Shown here: piece after piece, positions 48,445 to 59,346 of the stretch
How positions within the stretch are numbered: the stretch's first letter is position 1
Layout: the number at the start of each line of letters is the position of its first letter
Assembly: GCA_900073065.1 (NCBI GenBank)
Contig: FJOG01000011.1
Coordinates: forward strand, 760,882-824,881
Source: Phialocephala subalpina
Taxonomy: Eukaryota > Ascomycota > Leotiomycetes > Helotiales > Mollisiaceae
DNA length: 64,000 nucleotides
Reading direction: 5' to 3'
Made by a program: the position numbers and the translations under genes
Notes under the pieces: model-generated
The model's database searches: none
What the model saw: the letters and a program-made list of their open reading frames with translations, nothing else
Told to the model about the DNA's origin: nothing

Positions 48445-49225
48445 ATGGCGGATCCTACGACCATTTCTCATCCTGCCACCCCCCTTCCAGCCTCTGCTCC
48501 TCCAACTTCTTCGAATCCAACGATACATCTCCGCGCCCCAAAATGCTACCAGAAAATCACCGAAAGAGACGCAGAAGCAGAATGGCAAGCACCGAGTCTA
48601 GAATGGTTAGAAAGAACATGGACCGTGACGCATTCTACGTTGCCTATGTGGAGGAAAGCGAAGAATGTTAGGATTACGTATAAGATTTTAAAGCCTGAGC
48701 ACCCTTCTGCTGCTACCCTTCTCGACGACGTCGTAGAATCGGAGCCGACTGAAAAAGTAAGCCCTTTCCTTTTTTCAATGCAAGCTTTTGGGAGAACAGG
48801 GCTGGTTTGCTGGGAGATGTGGGTGAGATTGGAAACTGAAAGAGGATTCGGGGAGAGGAAGAGGGGTAGAATGAGGGCTGATAGAAGAATAGACGTGGAT
48901 GCCGCAGCCGAAACAGATTCATGGGGTTGATACTCCTGATCCTTCTATACCTGCTGCTTGGAATTGGCGCGGGAAGGGGTTGTTGAAGGTGGCGAGTAGT
49001 CATTGGGAGATTCTTGGTTGGGGCGAGAGAGGAGGAGAGAGGTGGGTTGTTACGTGGTTTGCGCCGAGTTTGTTTACGCCGGCGGGAGTGGATGTTTATA
49101 GTGATCGGAGAGAGGGGGGAAGTGAGGGATTGGTGAGGGAAATATTGAAGGGGCTTGAGGGGATGGGGTGTGTGGAGGTTAGTGGGGTATGTAAAGATGA
49201 GATGCGGGTTGTGAAACTTGATTAG
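48445..49225 (+). CDS. Conserved uncharacterised protein, lipocalin-like appearance
   Basis: Two exons (48445-48756 and 48917-49225) join PTEK to IHGVDTPDPS and give 206 aa. A Ser/Pro-rich start is followed by a compact domain with many Trp and aromatic residues: LEWLERTWTVTHSTLPMW, RITYKIL, NWRGKGLLKVASSHWEILGW, WVVTWFAPSLFTPAGVDVYS. The pattern of short beta-strand-like segments, with a GTW-type motif (here RTW) near the start, suggests a small beta-barrel such as a lipocalin-like fold; this is inference. No signal peptide or membrane segment is present, so it is probably cytosolic. I think similar proteins occur widely in filamentous fungi, but I know no function. The 160-bp intron is longer than its neighbours. 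Confidence 0.7.
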
Positions 49226-49525
49226 GAGGACAGTAAGGGTTAGATTCGAGGTTAGATAAAAGGAGAAGGGGAGAAGAGAGAACGTTGCATACCCGGTTGG
49301 AATTTGGATATGTTAGTCCTAATACTTGGAGATGTATGAAATGTATAATTACTCTGAATGTCCAGAGTGTTCCGAGACATGCTCCAAGGACAGATGTTCT
49401 ATTGGATTAAGTCATAATGTTGGAAATTGAGTTAGATATGCTGGTGATCTAAGGATCTCTTCACTAGGCGAACAAGTCGAACACGTCAATGTCTGAAATC
49501 TGGCATTACCATTATTGATACAAGT

Positions 49526-50683
49526 TCATCGGTCGTGATGTCTGTGCCGGTGACTAAAACTATATCTATGTCTATCCCGATGTCTGTCATCCTCCCTATG
49601 CGAGCCTCGCGTAGCCTCCTTTTCTCTTCGCCTATGATCCCTTTCTCTGTCCCTGCTCCTGTCCTTCTCTCTGTGTTCACGCCTTCTCGATTCTCTTCTC
49701 TCATCATCATCGAGCCTGAAATCATCAAGGTCATCCTCGTCGTCATGTCTTCGTTTCCTTTTCTTTCTCCTCTCTTCCTTTTCCAGAGCCACCAATTCCC
49801 TCTCCTTCTCTTCCCTCCATTTCTTCCTCTCCTTCTCAACCTGCCTTGCCTGAGCAGCACCAGCTTTCATCATCGCCAATGGATCACTACTCACTAGCCT
49901 CTGTGTCTGCCTTTCCTTCCTTCTCGGATCTTCGTTTCCCCAAACATCCTTTCCTACTACTTCCTGGTTCTCGAGTTCAGCGGCTCTACCAGCCAAAGCT
50001 ATTGTATCTCCTTTCGAATACCAAGGTTTGCTCCCAATATCTTGCTTGAATCCTGCTGCGTTCGAGAAACGCATAGTGTATTGGTCTTCATACTCCTTTT
50101 TCTTCTTCGCAGCTTCGGCTTCTGCCTCTGCATTCTTCTCTTTCCCCTTCGGCACGGATTCAGGAAAAAGTGAAATATGCCCCTTATGATCCGTTAACGG
50201 AGCAGAACTGTCCTTCCTCAACACAAGCTGGCTAGATTCCGCCAGAGCAGAAGAACGATCCGCATCTTCTCTCGCAACCCGCATCTCAAAATCCGTATCA
50301 TTCTCTCCAGCTTTCTTCCTCCTCTTTCGCTCTCTGCCGTAACCTCTCCCTTCTCGGTCATGTTTGCTAGATTCGTTGAATTCGGTGTCGGCGATAGGTA
50401 ATGGTGTAGGGATTTCTCCACGAAGTATTTGCATCCGTCGCTCGGCGTCGAGCTCTTGCATTCGCTCTTCTTCGGCAGCTTCGCGGGCTGCTGCGGCGGC
50501 TTCATCACGCTTTACACGCTCGACGTTGTCGGTATTGTAGACGTTCCATGATTTCTTGCCTAGGAGGTGGCTGAAGAATGTTAGCAGGTGTTCATAAAGG
50601 AAGTACAATAGCTTTAGAGTGGCCAAAGATGATCACAATGATCCACGAAAGGAATAACAATGAGAATATACTTACAGAGGCAT
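49526..50683 (-). CDS. Cir_N-domain protein (LENG1/Cwc25-type, splicing-related)
   Basis: Coding exons 50683-50676 (8 nt: MPL, split codon) and 50570-49526 give 350 aa. The N-terminus MPLHLLGKKSWNVYNTDNVE is the Cir_N motif of CIR/LENG1/Cwc25-like nuclear proteins, followed by a charged coiled-coil (AAAAAREAAEEERMQELDAE). Two further conserved-looking pieces are GFKQDIGSKPWYSKG and DPLAMMKAGAAQARQVEKER. The C-terminus is a long Arg/Asp/Glu/His-rich tail (RDRERDHRRREK) typical of splicing-associated proteins. A nuclear role in pre-mRNA processing is inference from family. It is transcribed away from SEC18 across about 520 bp. The frame is open upstream of the chosen ATG on the same strand, but the canonical KKSW start supports this one. 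Confidence 0.8.
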
Positions 50684-51204
50684 GATTGCGGTCTTGAACT
50701 CACAATCCCCAACCCTCACAAATAAATCCAAGTCGAGGCTGAGACCATTCACATTCGGCTCCGATAAGGTCGCTGTGGGGAAGTTCTCGGCTTCGGTAGT
50801 GGGGTTCAGCACCAATCCCAGTCCAAATCCGAGCCTCAGATCCCCTGCAGCGTTCCCGCCTCCAGCTGAGGCCAAACGTGTAAGAGAAAGCAACCGCAGA
50901 ACAAGAGGAACTACCCACGAAGGAATTCGCATCTTGACTGAAGTTTTTGGTGCACATTGAAACAAACGACACCGCCGCGAGCTTTATCACCAAGTGTGGA
51001 GAGGGACAGTTGGCTTCTTGTGAAAAGAGTCACTGGGAGAAAGGACAGAGGTACAAACTTCAGCTTACGAGGTTACCAAGGACGAAGGCGGATACCTAGA
51101 CAGGAGGACACTTTGCAAGACGAAGATTCATACCTCGACGATATTTAAAGGGTAGGAAATCGCCATTCGTACCTCCCAAAACCTCAAATTCAACCTCGCG
51201 CAAT
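50684..51204. promoter_or_regulatory. Shared divergent promoter region (Cir_N gene / SEC18)
   Basis: About 520 bp lies between the two start codons. It has long open frames on both strands, but these read like shadow sequence. The minus-strand one (50932-50672) enters the MPL start in frame. Confidence 0.4.
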
Positions 51205-53866
51205 ATGAATATCCGACAGAATCTCTTCGGACAGAGTCCAGGTGCTGGACGGAAAGCAGCTGCTGGTGGATACGATCGGGCACCACCACCTCCTCCTCGA
51301 GACGATACACCGATGGCAGGCGGATACGATGATCCAAGACAGTATAGCCAACCTCCTCCTAGACAGAGCTATGGTGCTCCTATGTCGCCTGGCAGACAGC
51401 AAATGCCTTCAAGGCCAGCTGTTGGTAGAGGTCCGCAGCAACCGATGTCTCCGGCGATGAGGATTCCGCTCAGGATATCGAAGGTGGAAGACAAGAATTT
51501 GCAGCAACAATATATTTTCGGAAATCTGTGAGTAGTAAAGTGTAGGCTGGAGATACTCTTTACTGACTGCCACAGATCTGCCGTGTCTCCTATGGACTTT
51601 CCTCCCTCAAGAGATGGATCAGATCTCTATATCTTGATAAATGGAAAGTTTGTGGTGACGGCTCGACCTCTACAAGGCTTCCCTCCAGGGCATATAAGCT
51701 TGTCAGATCCACAGCGAACATGGTGTGATGTTGGATTGATGGATAAGTTGGAGGGCGAACTATACGACCCCTTCTCGCAAGGCCCAAAAACATACCTGGG
51801 ATCTTTGGATGTGGATGTGGGCTTTGCATCCGTCAAGAAGTTCACAGATGTCCCATACGACCAAGATGTCCTGGCAGATGTGTTCATCAAGCAATTCGAG
51901 AACCAGGTTTTCGCTCCCGGACAAAGATTACTTATGGACTACAAGAACATCCCTCTTATGTTCACGGTTAAGACTGTACAGCTGGTTGATCTCAGCATGG
52001 AGAAGAGCTCTGGAGCTTCGCCGACGGTATCGAACCCTGCTGCGCGGGGTATCTTGACGAGACATACACCCATCACTTTCTACAAGGATGCGAAATCACC
52101 GATCAAACTCAAGGGCTCTTCAAAGCGGCCGGCCGCCAACTCGATCATTGCTCCTGACTTCAAGTTCGAGGATATGGGAATTGGTGGACTGGACACAGAG
52201 TTCAGTGCTATTTTCCGAAGAGCTTTCGCCTCACGTATCTTCCCTCCTGGATTGATCGAGAAATTGGGTATCCAGCACGTGAAAGGCATTTTGCTTTATG
52301 GTCCTCCTGGTACCGGAAAGACACTGATTGCCCGTCAAATCGGAAAGATGTTGAATTCGAGAGAACCGAAAGTCATCAACGGTCCGGAAGTATTGAACAA
52401 GTACGTTGGTCAATCAGAAGAGAACATCAGGAAACTCTTTGCGGATGCTGAGAAAGAATACAAGGAGAAGGGAGATGAGAGTGGACTCCACATCATCATT
52501 TTTGATGAGTTGGACGCTGTCTGCAAGCAAAGAGGCAGTGGAGCTGGTGGCGGAACTGGTGTTGGTGACAGTGTCGTCAACCAGTTGCTCTCCAAGCTCG
52601 ATGGTGTGGATCAGCTTAACAATATCCTATTGATTGGAATGACCAATCGTATGGATATGATCGATGATGCTTTGCTACGTCCTGGGCGTTTGGAAGTGCA
52701 CATGGAGATTTCACTACCGGATGAAGCAGGCAGAGCCCAAATTCTCAAGATCCATACCTCGAAGATGCGGGACAACAATGTCATGGACACGGATGTCAAT
52801 GTCACTGAGCTTGCACACTTGACAAAGAACTTTTCTGGAGCTGAGATCGGAGGGTTAGTCAAGTCAGCATCATCCTTCGCTTTCAATCGACATGTCAAGG
52901 TTGGCACTGTCGCAGGTGTTAGCGATGACATCGAGAACATGAAGGTCAACAGAGGAGACTTCATGAATGCTCTTGATGAAGTCAAGCCCGCGTTCGGTGT
53001 CTCCGAAGAGGAGCTCGAAACTGCTATGAGTGCCGGTATTTTGCACTACAGCCCGTACATTGAGAACATCCTTAAAGATGGTCGTCTTTTCGTGGATCTG
53101 GTCAAGAACTCCGCTACAACCTCGTTGCTGTCAGTCTTGCTACACGGCCCACCAGGGTCCGGGAAGACCGCTCTCGCAGCCAGGATTGCGAAAGATTCTC
53201 AGTTCCCATTCATCAAGCTCATTTCTGCTGAGAACATGGTCGGGTTCAGTGAAATGGCTAAGATTCAGTACCTCAACAAGATCTTCACTGATGCGTATAA
53301 ATCGCCTCAGAATATCGTTGTGGTAGACAACATTGAGCGTATCATCGAGTGGGTTCCCATCGGACCGCGATTCTCGAATCCAGTTCTTCAGGCCCTCATG
53401 GTTCTCCTTACCAAGAATCCTCCTGTTGTAAGTTCCGCAAATATCACTCATTCAAAGTATCCCAAATTCTGACGGACTTTTAGCCCCGCCGTCTCCTAAT
53501 CCTAGGAACAACCTCCCAACGCTCCGTCATGCGCCAACTCGATCTCCAACAGATCTTCAACCGCGAACTCGCCGTTCCGAATATCAACTCGCATAAAGAA
53601 CTCGCTTCTGTCCTTCGCGAAGTCCAAGCTTTTGATAACGAGAGTGATCTGGCGGAGTCGTTGAATGAGTTGAGGTCTATTACTGGGACAGACCAGGTTG
53701 GGGTTGGGATAAAGAAAGTGCTTCTAGCAGTAAGTCGGCGATGTTGCAGTGTTGGAATCTCGTTACTAATTCGTTGCAGGTTGGCGAGGCGAAACAGGAG
53801 GAGGGGAATGTGGTTAATCGGTTTGCGGAGGTTGTAGCGCAGCAGATGGCTGCTAATCAGGGTTGA
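51205..53866 (+). CDS. sec18: Sec18 / NSF vesicle-fusion AAA ATPase
   Basis: Four exons (51205-51527, 51576-53427, 53484-53729, 53780-53866) give 835 aa. A Pro/Gly/Gln-rich N-terminal extension precedes the NSF N domain (about 90-290). D1 has Walker A GPPGTGKT (about 347), Walker B IIFDELDAV (about 416) and the second region of homology GMTNRMDMIDDALLRPGR. D2 has Walker A GPPGSGKT (about 630) and a weak Walker B VVVDNIERI, as normal for NSF, whose D2 mainly holds the hexamer together. With alpha-SNAP it disassembles SNARE complexes in the cytosol and on endomembranes. All catalytic motifs of D1 are intact. The N-terminal extension is the least certain part. Confidence 0.96.
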
Positions 53867-54316
53867 GAGTGCGTGCGAGGTGTTTCGAGTAGAGGGGAAG
53901 ATATCTAGAGGTTAGGAAGGAATGTAGAACAGTAGAATGCATTGTGGTCTGGTTTGACCCGTTCTAAAGCTAGCAAAATTCTCAAAGTCTGCCTTTACTA
54001 TGTGACTCTGTGACGAGGACACGAGAAGGAACAAAGAGATTGCGCATCACATCACATCATAATCCAAGGTCAGGTTCAATGAAAAGATTTCCAATAAGTA
54101 TGCACGTGGCATTGCCGTTCTTTTTATGTAACTCACAAGAGCCAAAGCACACATGCCACCATCACCACAACCCAATCTCACAAAACAAACAAAACAGCAT
54201 ACCCACACAAGACGAGCTATTCGCCAGCCAAGCGCCTATGAACAATCCGCCACGCCAAAACTCCCGTGCAGCATTATGATACAGAAAAGAAAGTGTTCGT
54301 TCATTGCGACCACGTC
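53867..54316. other. Convergent 3' region
   Basis: These are the 3' ends of SEC18 and NOP58. No gene is seen. Confidence 0.4.
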
Positions 54317-56483
54317 TCAATTCTTGCTCTTCTTCTTTTTCTTCTTCTCGGACTTCTCTCCTTCCTCCTCATCTGCTTTCCGCTTCTTGCTGCTGGTGTC
54401 TGGTGTGCTTGCGTCTGGTTTGGGGTTCTTGACTTTGATGGGTGTTCCGTTCTCATTTGAGATGGATCCTTTGGCGAGTTTCTTCTTGTATTTCTTCAGG
54501 GAGAGGCCCATGGCTTCGGCGGCTTTGATGTCAGGATCTTCTTGTGTGGCTTGAGGTGTGGGTATTTCCCTGTCTGCTTTGGCAGCCTTCTTTGCGGCTT
54601 TGGCGGCCTTTTTCTTTGCCTTCTTAGCTTCCTCGTCAGATTCTGAGTCTGATGCTCCCGAGTCGGCCTTCTTTCCGTTCGCTACTGGCTTTGCCTTGGT
54701 GCCGTTTAGGTTTGGTGGTGCGAGGCCGAGACCAGCGTCTACGTCGGCCATTTCCTCGTCTGAGTCCTCCTCTACTTCTTGGATGAGAGGCTTCTTGGGC
54801 TCCTTCTCTTTCTTCTCTTTTTTTCCTTCTTTTCCTTCTTTTCCTTCTTCTCCTTCTTGGATTTCTTCTCAGGAACGGGCTCAATGGCGGCGGGCTCGTC
54901 ACCAGCAAGTCCATCGGCATCTGCGTTGTACTTTCTGGCCTCCTTTACTTCCCACTTGCTAGGCTGCGCAACCTTGCCGTTGGGTCCGACTGCAACACCT
55001 CGGGGTAGCAATGGCTTGCCTTCAAGAGCCCGGAGATGTCTTTCGACCTTTCCTCGTGATAGGACGCCGAGAGCGGATCTCTCTTCATCGTCCACATCGT
55101 CACCCTTGCCTTCACCTGACGCACTCCAGTCTGAGAGAGCATCGACACGAAGACCGATAGCTGCCTTGGCTGCCAGCATACGGGCGATCTTTCCCTTGTT
55201 CTTTCCTGTAGCTTGGCCAACGAGAGATGCGTGGTAGATGAGACCGTACTTTGGTGTGTCGTGCTTAGTCTTGAGAGCTCGGAACAGAGCCTTCTCAGCA
55301 CCGAGGATTTGGATGGTAGAAGCGGGGCTCTTCGCGAGGTTCATGAGGGATCCCGAGTGAGCAATCAATCTAGCTCCAACTAACTCGCCAACCATCTCTG
55401 TCAGGTTGGGTGCAATGGCTGCCATACGAGCAGTCAAGTAGAGAGAGAGTTGTTGGCGGTACTCGGTGAATCCAACAACTTGCTCGGCGAGAAGTTGGAT
55501 GTTCTCCAAATCCTCGGGGGTGATCTCGGTACCCATACTGACTTCTGCGGCGGCCTTAACAGCAGTTTCGATCTCCTCTGGGAGAATGTCGGACAAGTCT
55601 GTGTTCGAGGTAGCTGTGCGCATGCCGACCTTCAAGATAACTCGAGCATAAGCAAGGTTGTCATTGACAATTTTGCCCATCTCAGGGAAATGCCATCCAT
55701 ACCACTCCTTCACTCTCATAGCATAGGTATTCAATTCCTTGTCCAAGTCGTCCAAAAGCGCAATAGCTTGAATGATCATGGTATCGACCTTGTCTGGGGA
55801 GAACTTGAGCTTGTGTCGTGATAGCGAATGCGAAAGACCCAGTGACATTGTGGAGATGTTCTCTTGCTTGAGACCTGGGATGAGAGAGGGTAGATGGTCG
55901 CGAATCGCACGGTAGATCTCGTTCGTGGTTGTGTCGGAGATGGGAGTGAGGGTAAGGCCTGGCAACTTATTGATCGAGCTTGCAAGCTTTGGATCGGCCA
56001 CAGCCAGAGAAGCTTTCTTTTCATCTTTGAGGGAATCGAGAAGGGTCGCCAACATAGGCGAAACCTGTTCACCCGAAATTCTTGAGTCAGTATACTTCTT
56101 TTAGACATGTCGAGAGTCATTCGGGAGTCAAAGGCCTGCTGCTGACACTGCAGCGAGCAGAACTCGTGAAAACTGCGAGAAAATGTAGCTCTGGGGAAAT
56201 CGACATACCTTCCCCTCAACCAAAGCTGCGACTTCTTCGAGAGCAGTTGCGGCGCTATCGAACTTCTGGAATGTCTTCAATTTGAGACTGCAGGCGCATT
56301 CTAGTTAGCAATCTGCAAATTTATTATTGTAAAGCAATCGCATGCCAATTGCACTTACAGCTCGTTAATGGACTCCGCAGTTTCGATTTTATCAGAAAGA
56401 TCATCTTTCTTCAATATTTTCTTGTCCTTCGCCTTGAAAAGGGCGAAACCTGCACTAGTTTCGGTGAGAACGAAGAGCCCCAT
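54317..56483 (-). CDS. nop58: Nop58, box C/D snoRNP core protein (apparent frameshift in tail)
   Basis: Exons are 56483-56359, 56287-56209 and 56064 onward. The start [17 protein letters not shown] is typical. The Nop/NOSIC core follows ([96 protein letters not shown]). Nop58 and Nop56 scaffold fibrillarin on C/D snoRNAs for rRNA 2'-O-methylation in the nucleolus. The tail has Lys-Glu repeats ([11 protein letters not shown]). As written, the frame ends at 54772 (about 498 aa). The next frame carries the expected acidic/basic tail to 54317 ([14 protein letters not shown], then [20 protein letters not shown]). One extra base in the run of seven T at 54818-54824 would join both into about 650 aa. 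A homopolymer error is the simplest explanation, but a real truncation is tolerable because the core is complete. Confidence 0.93.
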
Positions 56484-56720
56484 CGTGATTTGAGGGTGCT
56501 TTCGGAGCTGTAAATTATCTCAATCTTGAAGGTCGAGTTTCTCGAATGCACCTCGAAAATAATTTTTGTTCAAGCAGAATCTTGTGCCTTAGCGTTATGG
56601 GGTCTAACACTAGTCCGGATCTAAACTAGCGGCAAACGCCCTCATCACCAGCCAGGCAAGAATGATAGCTTGAATTGAGAACATCGAGGCCACAACAACG
56701 ATCCAAAGCCTTCATACAAG
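56484..56720. promoter_or_regulatory. Short divergent promoter (NOP58 / VMA6)
   Basis: Only 237 bp separate the two start codons, so the genes are likely to share promoter elements. No specific site is recognised. Confidence 0.5.
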
Positions 56721-57913
56721 ATGGAGGGTCTTCTCTTCAATGTCAACAATGGCTACATAGAGGGTATTGTCCGGGGCTATCGCAATGGACTCTTGACAGG
56801 TCAAAACTACAACAATTTGATTCAATGCGAAACTATTGATGGTCCATCAAGACCCAAAGGATGTAGAGGACGAAGCTGACTCTCTACCAGATCTCAAGCT
56901 TCAACTCGGTCCAGCATACGGCGATTTCCTCGCCTCTCTTCCTCCCAACCCTTCGACCTCAACCCTAGCTGCGAGAACGACCGACAAGCTGATCTCAGAG
57001 TTCCGATATGTACGAGCGAACGCTGTCGGATCACTTGCGAAGTTCATGGACTACCTGACTTATGGATATATGATCGATAATGTGGCTTTATTGATTACTG
57101 GAACATTGCACGAAAGAGATACTCGGGAACTGCTGGAGAGATGCCATCCTCTGGGTTGGTTCGAGACAATGCCAGTCCTTTGCGTGGCAACCAACATCGA
57201 GGAATTGTACAACAGCGTCTTGATCGAGACACCACTTGCGCCATATTTCAAGGGAAGCTTGAGCCACCAGGATTTGGACGAGCTGAACATCGAGATTGTC
57301 CGAAACACGTTGTACAAGAACTACCTGGAGGACTTCCACAACTTTGTCAACACCGACCCAGAAATGGCAGGCACACCTACCGCAGAAGTCATGACGGAGA
57401 TTCTGGAATTCGAGGCTGATCGACGAGCTATCAACATCACTCTCAACTCGTTCGGCACTGAGCTAACGAAGGCCGACCGCAAGAAGCTATACCCATCATT
57501 CGGTCGCTTGTACCCAGAGGGCTCGTTCATGCTTTCAAGAGCGGATGATATTGAGGGCGTTAGAATTGCTGTAGATGGCGTTGGTGATTACAAGAGCTAC
57601 TTTGAAGCTACTGGAATGGGCCAAAACAGCACCGGAGCTGGAAACATGAGCGGAGGTACTGGTTCTGAGGGCAAGAGCTTGGAGGACTTATTCTACCAGA
57701 AAGAGATGGAGATCTCGAAGAGTGCTTTCACAAGACAATTCACGTTCGCCATTGTCTATGCTTGGGTCAAGTTGAGGGAACAGGTACCTCACCCAGACGC
57801 TCACAATAGCAATGCTAACATTATCTTAGGAAATCCGAAACATCACATGGATTGCCGAGTGCATAGCACAAAACCAAAAGGAGCGCATTGGCAACTACAT
57901 TAGTGTATTCTAG
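56721..57913 (+). CDS. vma6: V-type ATPase subunit d (Vma6)
   Basis: Three exons (56721-56841, 56891-57783, 57830-57913) give 365 aa, the normal length for the family (about 350-365). The start MEGLLFNVNNGYIEGIVRGY is characteristic. Further signatures are LQLGPAYGDFL, FMDYLTYGYMIDNVALLITG, CHPLGWF, FEADRRAINITLNSFGTEL, RKKLYPSFGRLYPEG and the end EIRNITWIAECIAQNQKERI. Subunit d links the V1 central stalk to the Vo ring on vacuole and endosome membranes. Intron 1 has a weak donor (GTCCAT) but a good branch and acceptor (GCTGACTCTCTACCAG), and it restores the family reading ETIDDLKLQLG. A few poorly conserved residues (GQNSTGAGNMSGGTGSEG) form a loop near 295. Confidence 0.95.
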
Positions 57914-58076
57914 ATTCCCAGCATGTTTTGATACTCATTTTTCAACCTCAGCTCATAGCTGCCAATGGTTTGTAGTTATTATTGGTGGGAAGGCGCAGGG
58001 AGATTATGACATGGTTTACAAATCGCTTTGTGTTTTCCATACCCTCTATAATACATGCTCTGTGATATACATAACT

Positions 58077-59085
58077 TTACAGACTGATCTCGCCCTTCCA
58101 TGTTCCTTCAGTCAGTCCCAGGGTATCAGTCACATGCTGCCATCTATCACCTCCACGCTCCTTCCTCCGCAGGTATCTCAACAGCTTTTGTCTCTTGTGA
58201 ACCATGACCCTCAAGTTCCGCTTGTTTATCTTGTCCTTCTTGCCTCCTCTCGTGTCAAGTTGATCGGCAAGAACTTTGATCTTCGCAGTCAATATCGCAA
58301 CCTGAACCTCGGAACTTCCGGTATCTGGCCCTGCTCTTGGTGTCTTCTCCGGCAACACTTTATCTCCTCCTACCACATTAGGATTTGTCGGCGCTCGGGG
58401 TCTCAGAGTAGAATCCGTCTTGTGTCGCCCGAAAGTGTCTATACATCGCATAATATTTGCCCTCGTTTTATCCCTCTGACTTGCATTCGCCAGACTGACA
58501 ATCCTTGCCAATGCTGCCGTAGCATTCTTGTGGCCTTCTTCGTGTTGCTTCTTTGCCGCAGCTTCAAGTGCAGGATCTGCCGAGTCTCGAACCTTGTCGA
58601 TAACAGGTTCTGTCAGGCGCTGAGAATGATTGATGGCTGCTTCAAGCTCGGAAGGTTTGAGGAAGTGGTTGAAGATTGTGTCGTCTGCAGATGTGATCCG
58701 TACGCCTCCTGATCCATCGGACGTGACTTCATGAAGGACCGCGGATCCGCCAACATTGTCGAAGGACTCGATGAATGGCGTGGTGATGCCTCGAATTGGG
58801 TCTCCTAATGCTGCTTTCCGTTGTTCTTGAAGCTCTGCTTGGCGTGACTGATTGGCGTCTTTCCTTTGCTTTGCTTGGGCTAAGGCGTATGGGTCTTTAT
58901 ATTTCCTCCTCTGGGCCATTGTCACGACATTGGCGACTTGGGTGACGGGGAGTTGAGCATTTGAGGACGGTGCTGGGCGGAAACATACTACATATATTGT
59001 CAGTAGAGGACTGAGAACATGCATTTGATATTCACTTACACTGTGGCACGCCGAAGCGTGAAGAAACCGGTATTCGAGGGGGCAT
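58077..59085 (-). CDS. mrps28: Mitochondrial small ribosomal subunit protein uS15m
   Basis: Two exons (59085-59040 and 58987-58077) give 318 aa. The 52-bp intron joins GVPQ to LCFRPAPS. The N-terminus MPPRIPVSSRFGVP is Arg/Ser-rich without acidic residues, consistent with a mitochondrial presequence. The last 90 residues are the S15 domain: DTGSSEVQVAILTAKIKVL, KINKRNLRVMVHKRQKLLRY, LRRKERGGDRWQHVTDTLGL. The middle is a fungal extension. uS15 binds the central domain of small-subunit rRNA. Symbol follows yeast Mrps28. It shares a 261-bp head-to-head promoter with RPS0, pairing a mitochondrial with a cytosolic ribosomal protein. Confidence 0.93.
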
Positions 59086-59346
59086 GTCGAGTTACCTTTT
59101 TCTCTGTCAATTCTGGACTCTGGAACGATACTCGAGAATATTTTGAACTAGTGCCAATGAAGCTTAGCCTATATCATTTCTTTCTGCCTTGAAATCGAGG
59201 CTTGAAGACCATGCACCGCGACCGCGATAGCGATTAGCTTTTATCGCTTAGCATAGTCGCACATTCAAAATATCTTCAAAGCTTTCAACGAAGTTCGCGA
59301 CATCTTCCAGAATCAATTCGACAACGTCAGACCGCAAACCGCAACC
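59086..59346. promoter_or_regulatory. Shared promoter of uS15m and RPS0 with nested inverted repeat
   Basis: GCGATAGCGAT at 59224-59234 faces ATCGC on the other side (TATCGCT at 59242-59248): GCGATA/TATCGC and AGCGAT/ATCGCT are exact reverse complements. The arms sit roughly midway between the two start codons. It is a candidate binding site for a factor controlling both genes. Confidence 0.35.

Noticed and set aside
56065..56208. Possible snoRNA inside the long second intron of NOP58
   Set aside because: I could not find paired C (RTGATGA) and D (CTGA) boxes with proper spacing.
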